NCBI GenBank assembly: GCA_021777685.1
Contig: JAJYDH010000345.1
Span: 1-7,119 of the forward strand
From: Planctomycetota bacterium
GTDB taxonomy: Bacteria; Planctomycetota; Planctomycetia; Isosphaerales; Isosphaeraceae
Direction of reading: 5' to 3'
Length of the DNA stretch: 7,119 nt
The notes under the pieces: model-generated
Told to the model about the DNA's origin: nothing
The model's database searches: none
The model's input: only the letters and a program-made list of their open reading frames with translations
Shown: positions 6,527-7,119 of the stretch, piece by piece
Layout: every line of letters starts with the position of its first letter
Position numbering within the stretch: position 1 is the first letter of the stretch
Position numbers and translations under genes: made by a program

Positions 6527-7119
6527 ATGCGAACGCTGCGAGACTTCATCCTGCCGGCGGCCCTGGTCCTGGTCCTGGTCCCGGTCGCCCGGGCGGGCGA
6601 CGACGACAAGAAGGCTTCGGACCGGAAGGGCGACGAGCAGACGATCCGCGGGGTCGTCTCCGAGGTCACGATCCTGGGCGAGACCGACATCGACTACGCG
6701 ACCCGGAAGGCCGTCACCGCCGAGGCCACCTTCGTCACCATCATCGGCCACCCCGCCCATCACGAGGCGATGCACAAGGGGGGCGAGACCGCCTCGTCCG
6801 ACAAGGGTAAGGACAGGGACGGCGACGTCAAGCGGACCGCCAACGCCTCGGAGAAGGACCCGAAGTCGGCCGAGCATCACCGGCACCGGATGAACGTCTA
6901 CGTCGTCGCCGTCACGCCCAAGACCGAGGTCTGCGAGTGCCAGGCGACGGGCAAGTCCGGCTCCGAGTCGACCAAGGAAGAGAAGTGCGATCTCGACAAG
7001 CTGGAGATCGGCGACCGCGTCCAGGTCTGCTTCAGCCCGAAGGAGATGTCCGGGAAGTCGGGCGAGAGCCACCCGGCCAACCGGAAGCACGGGCGGCACC
7101 GGACCTACTTCAGATCGGA
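6527..7119 (+). CDS. Unrecognised secreted protein with signal peptide (3' partial)
   Basis: The frame is open to the right edge, giving 197 codons. Residues 1-23 form a signal peptide: positive MRTLR start, hydrophobic ILPAALVLVLVPV core, and an ARA site with cleavage expected before G24. The product is therefore exported to the periplasm or beyond; there is no lipobox Cys. The mature part has a strand-like segment TIRGVVSEVTILGETDID (39-56), a block TAEATFVTIIG (64-74), a charged, probably disordered insert (about 86-118), then MNVYVVAVTPKTEVCECQ (122-139) and LDKLEIGDRVQVCF (156-169). This beta-rich arrangement with a late G-D-x-V element resembles small OB-like domains such as DUF5666 (weak inference). 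Histidines cluster at 75-83, 117-120 and 182-191, and cysteines at 136, 138, 154 and 168, so metal binding or disulfides are possible. I do not recognise the family. Codon use matches its neighbours, and it is separated from the methyltransferase by 163 bases, so it is probably its own transcription unit. Confidence 0.8.
   Translation, partial: MRTLRDFILPAALVLVLVPVARAGDDDKKASDRKGDEQTIRGVVSEVTILGETDIDYATRKAVTAEATFVTIIGHPAHHEAMHKGGETASSDKGKDRDGDVKRTANASEKDPKSAEHHRHRMNVYVVAVTPKTEVCECQATGKSGSESTKEEKCDLDKLEIGDRVQVCFSPKEMSGKSGESHPANRKHGRHRTYFRS

Overview
The window is GC-rich DNA with strong G/C preference at third codon positions. Gene content and style suggest a planctomycete, probably of the Isosphaeraceae type: an OpcA-family protein next to a Glk-type glucokinase, a large GH63-like glucosidase, weak or absent Shine-Dalgarno sites, and intergenic regions filled with degenerate short repeats. 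The taxonomic call is inference; there is no rRNA or other marker gene here. All five genes are on the + strand.

Layout: (1) 3-1106, opcA, the glucose-6-phosphate dehydrogenase assembly/activator protein, cut by the left edge. (2) 1107-1326, a 220-base gap holding a GATGG-rich repeat relic with an imperfect inverted repeat, ending in a clear ribosome binding site. (3) 1327-2313, glk, glucokinase with all expected active-site motifs. (4) 2314-2805, a 492-base gap holding a pair of REP-like hairpins in inverted orientation (2357-2446), a possible weak promoter, and a cluster of TTGGGTTC motifs (2591-2746). (5) 2806-5493, an 895-residue GH63/MGH1-type glycoside hydrolase. (6) 5500-6363, a class I SAM-dependent methyltransferase starting with GTG 6 bases after the hydrolase. 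(7) 6364-6526, a gap with an inverted copy of the TTGGGTTC motif. (8) 6527 to the right edge, an unrecognised secreted protein, cut by the edge.

The first three genes read as a short metabolic route. The GH63 enzyme could release glucose from an alpha-glucoside, Glk would phosphorylate it to glucose-6-phosphate, and OpcA would support its oxidation by G6P dehydrogenase into the pentose phosphate pathway. The zwf gene for that dehydrogenase is likely just upstream, outside the window. The methyltransferase and the secreted protein have no evident role in this route.

I see no new defence system, CRISPR array, RNA gene or intact mobile element. The points most worth a second look are the two intergenic repeat families, the unassigned substrate of the GH63 enzyme, a patch of A/T-rich codons over its presumed catalytic glutamate, and the unrecognised His/Cys-containing secreted protein.
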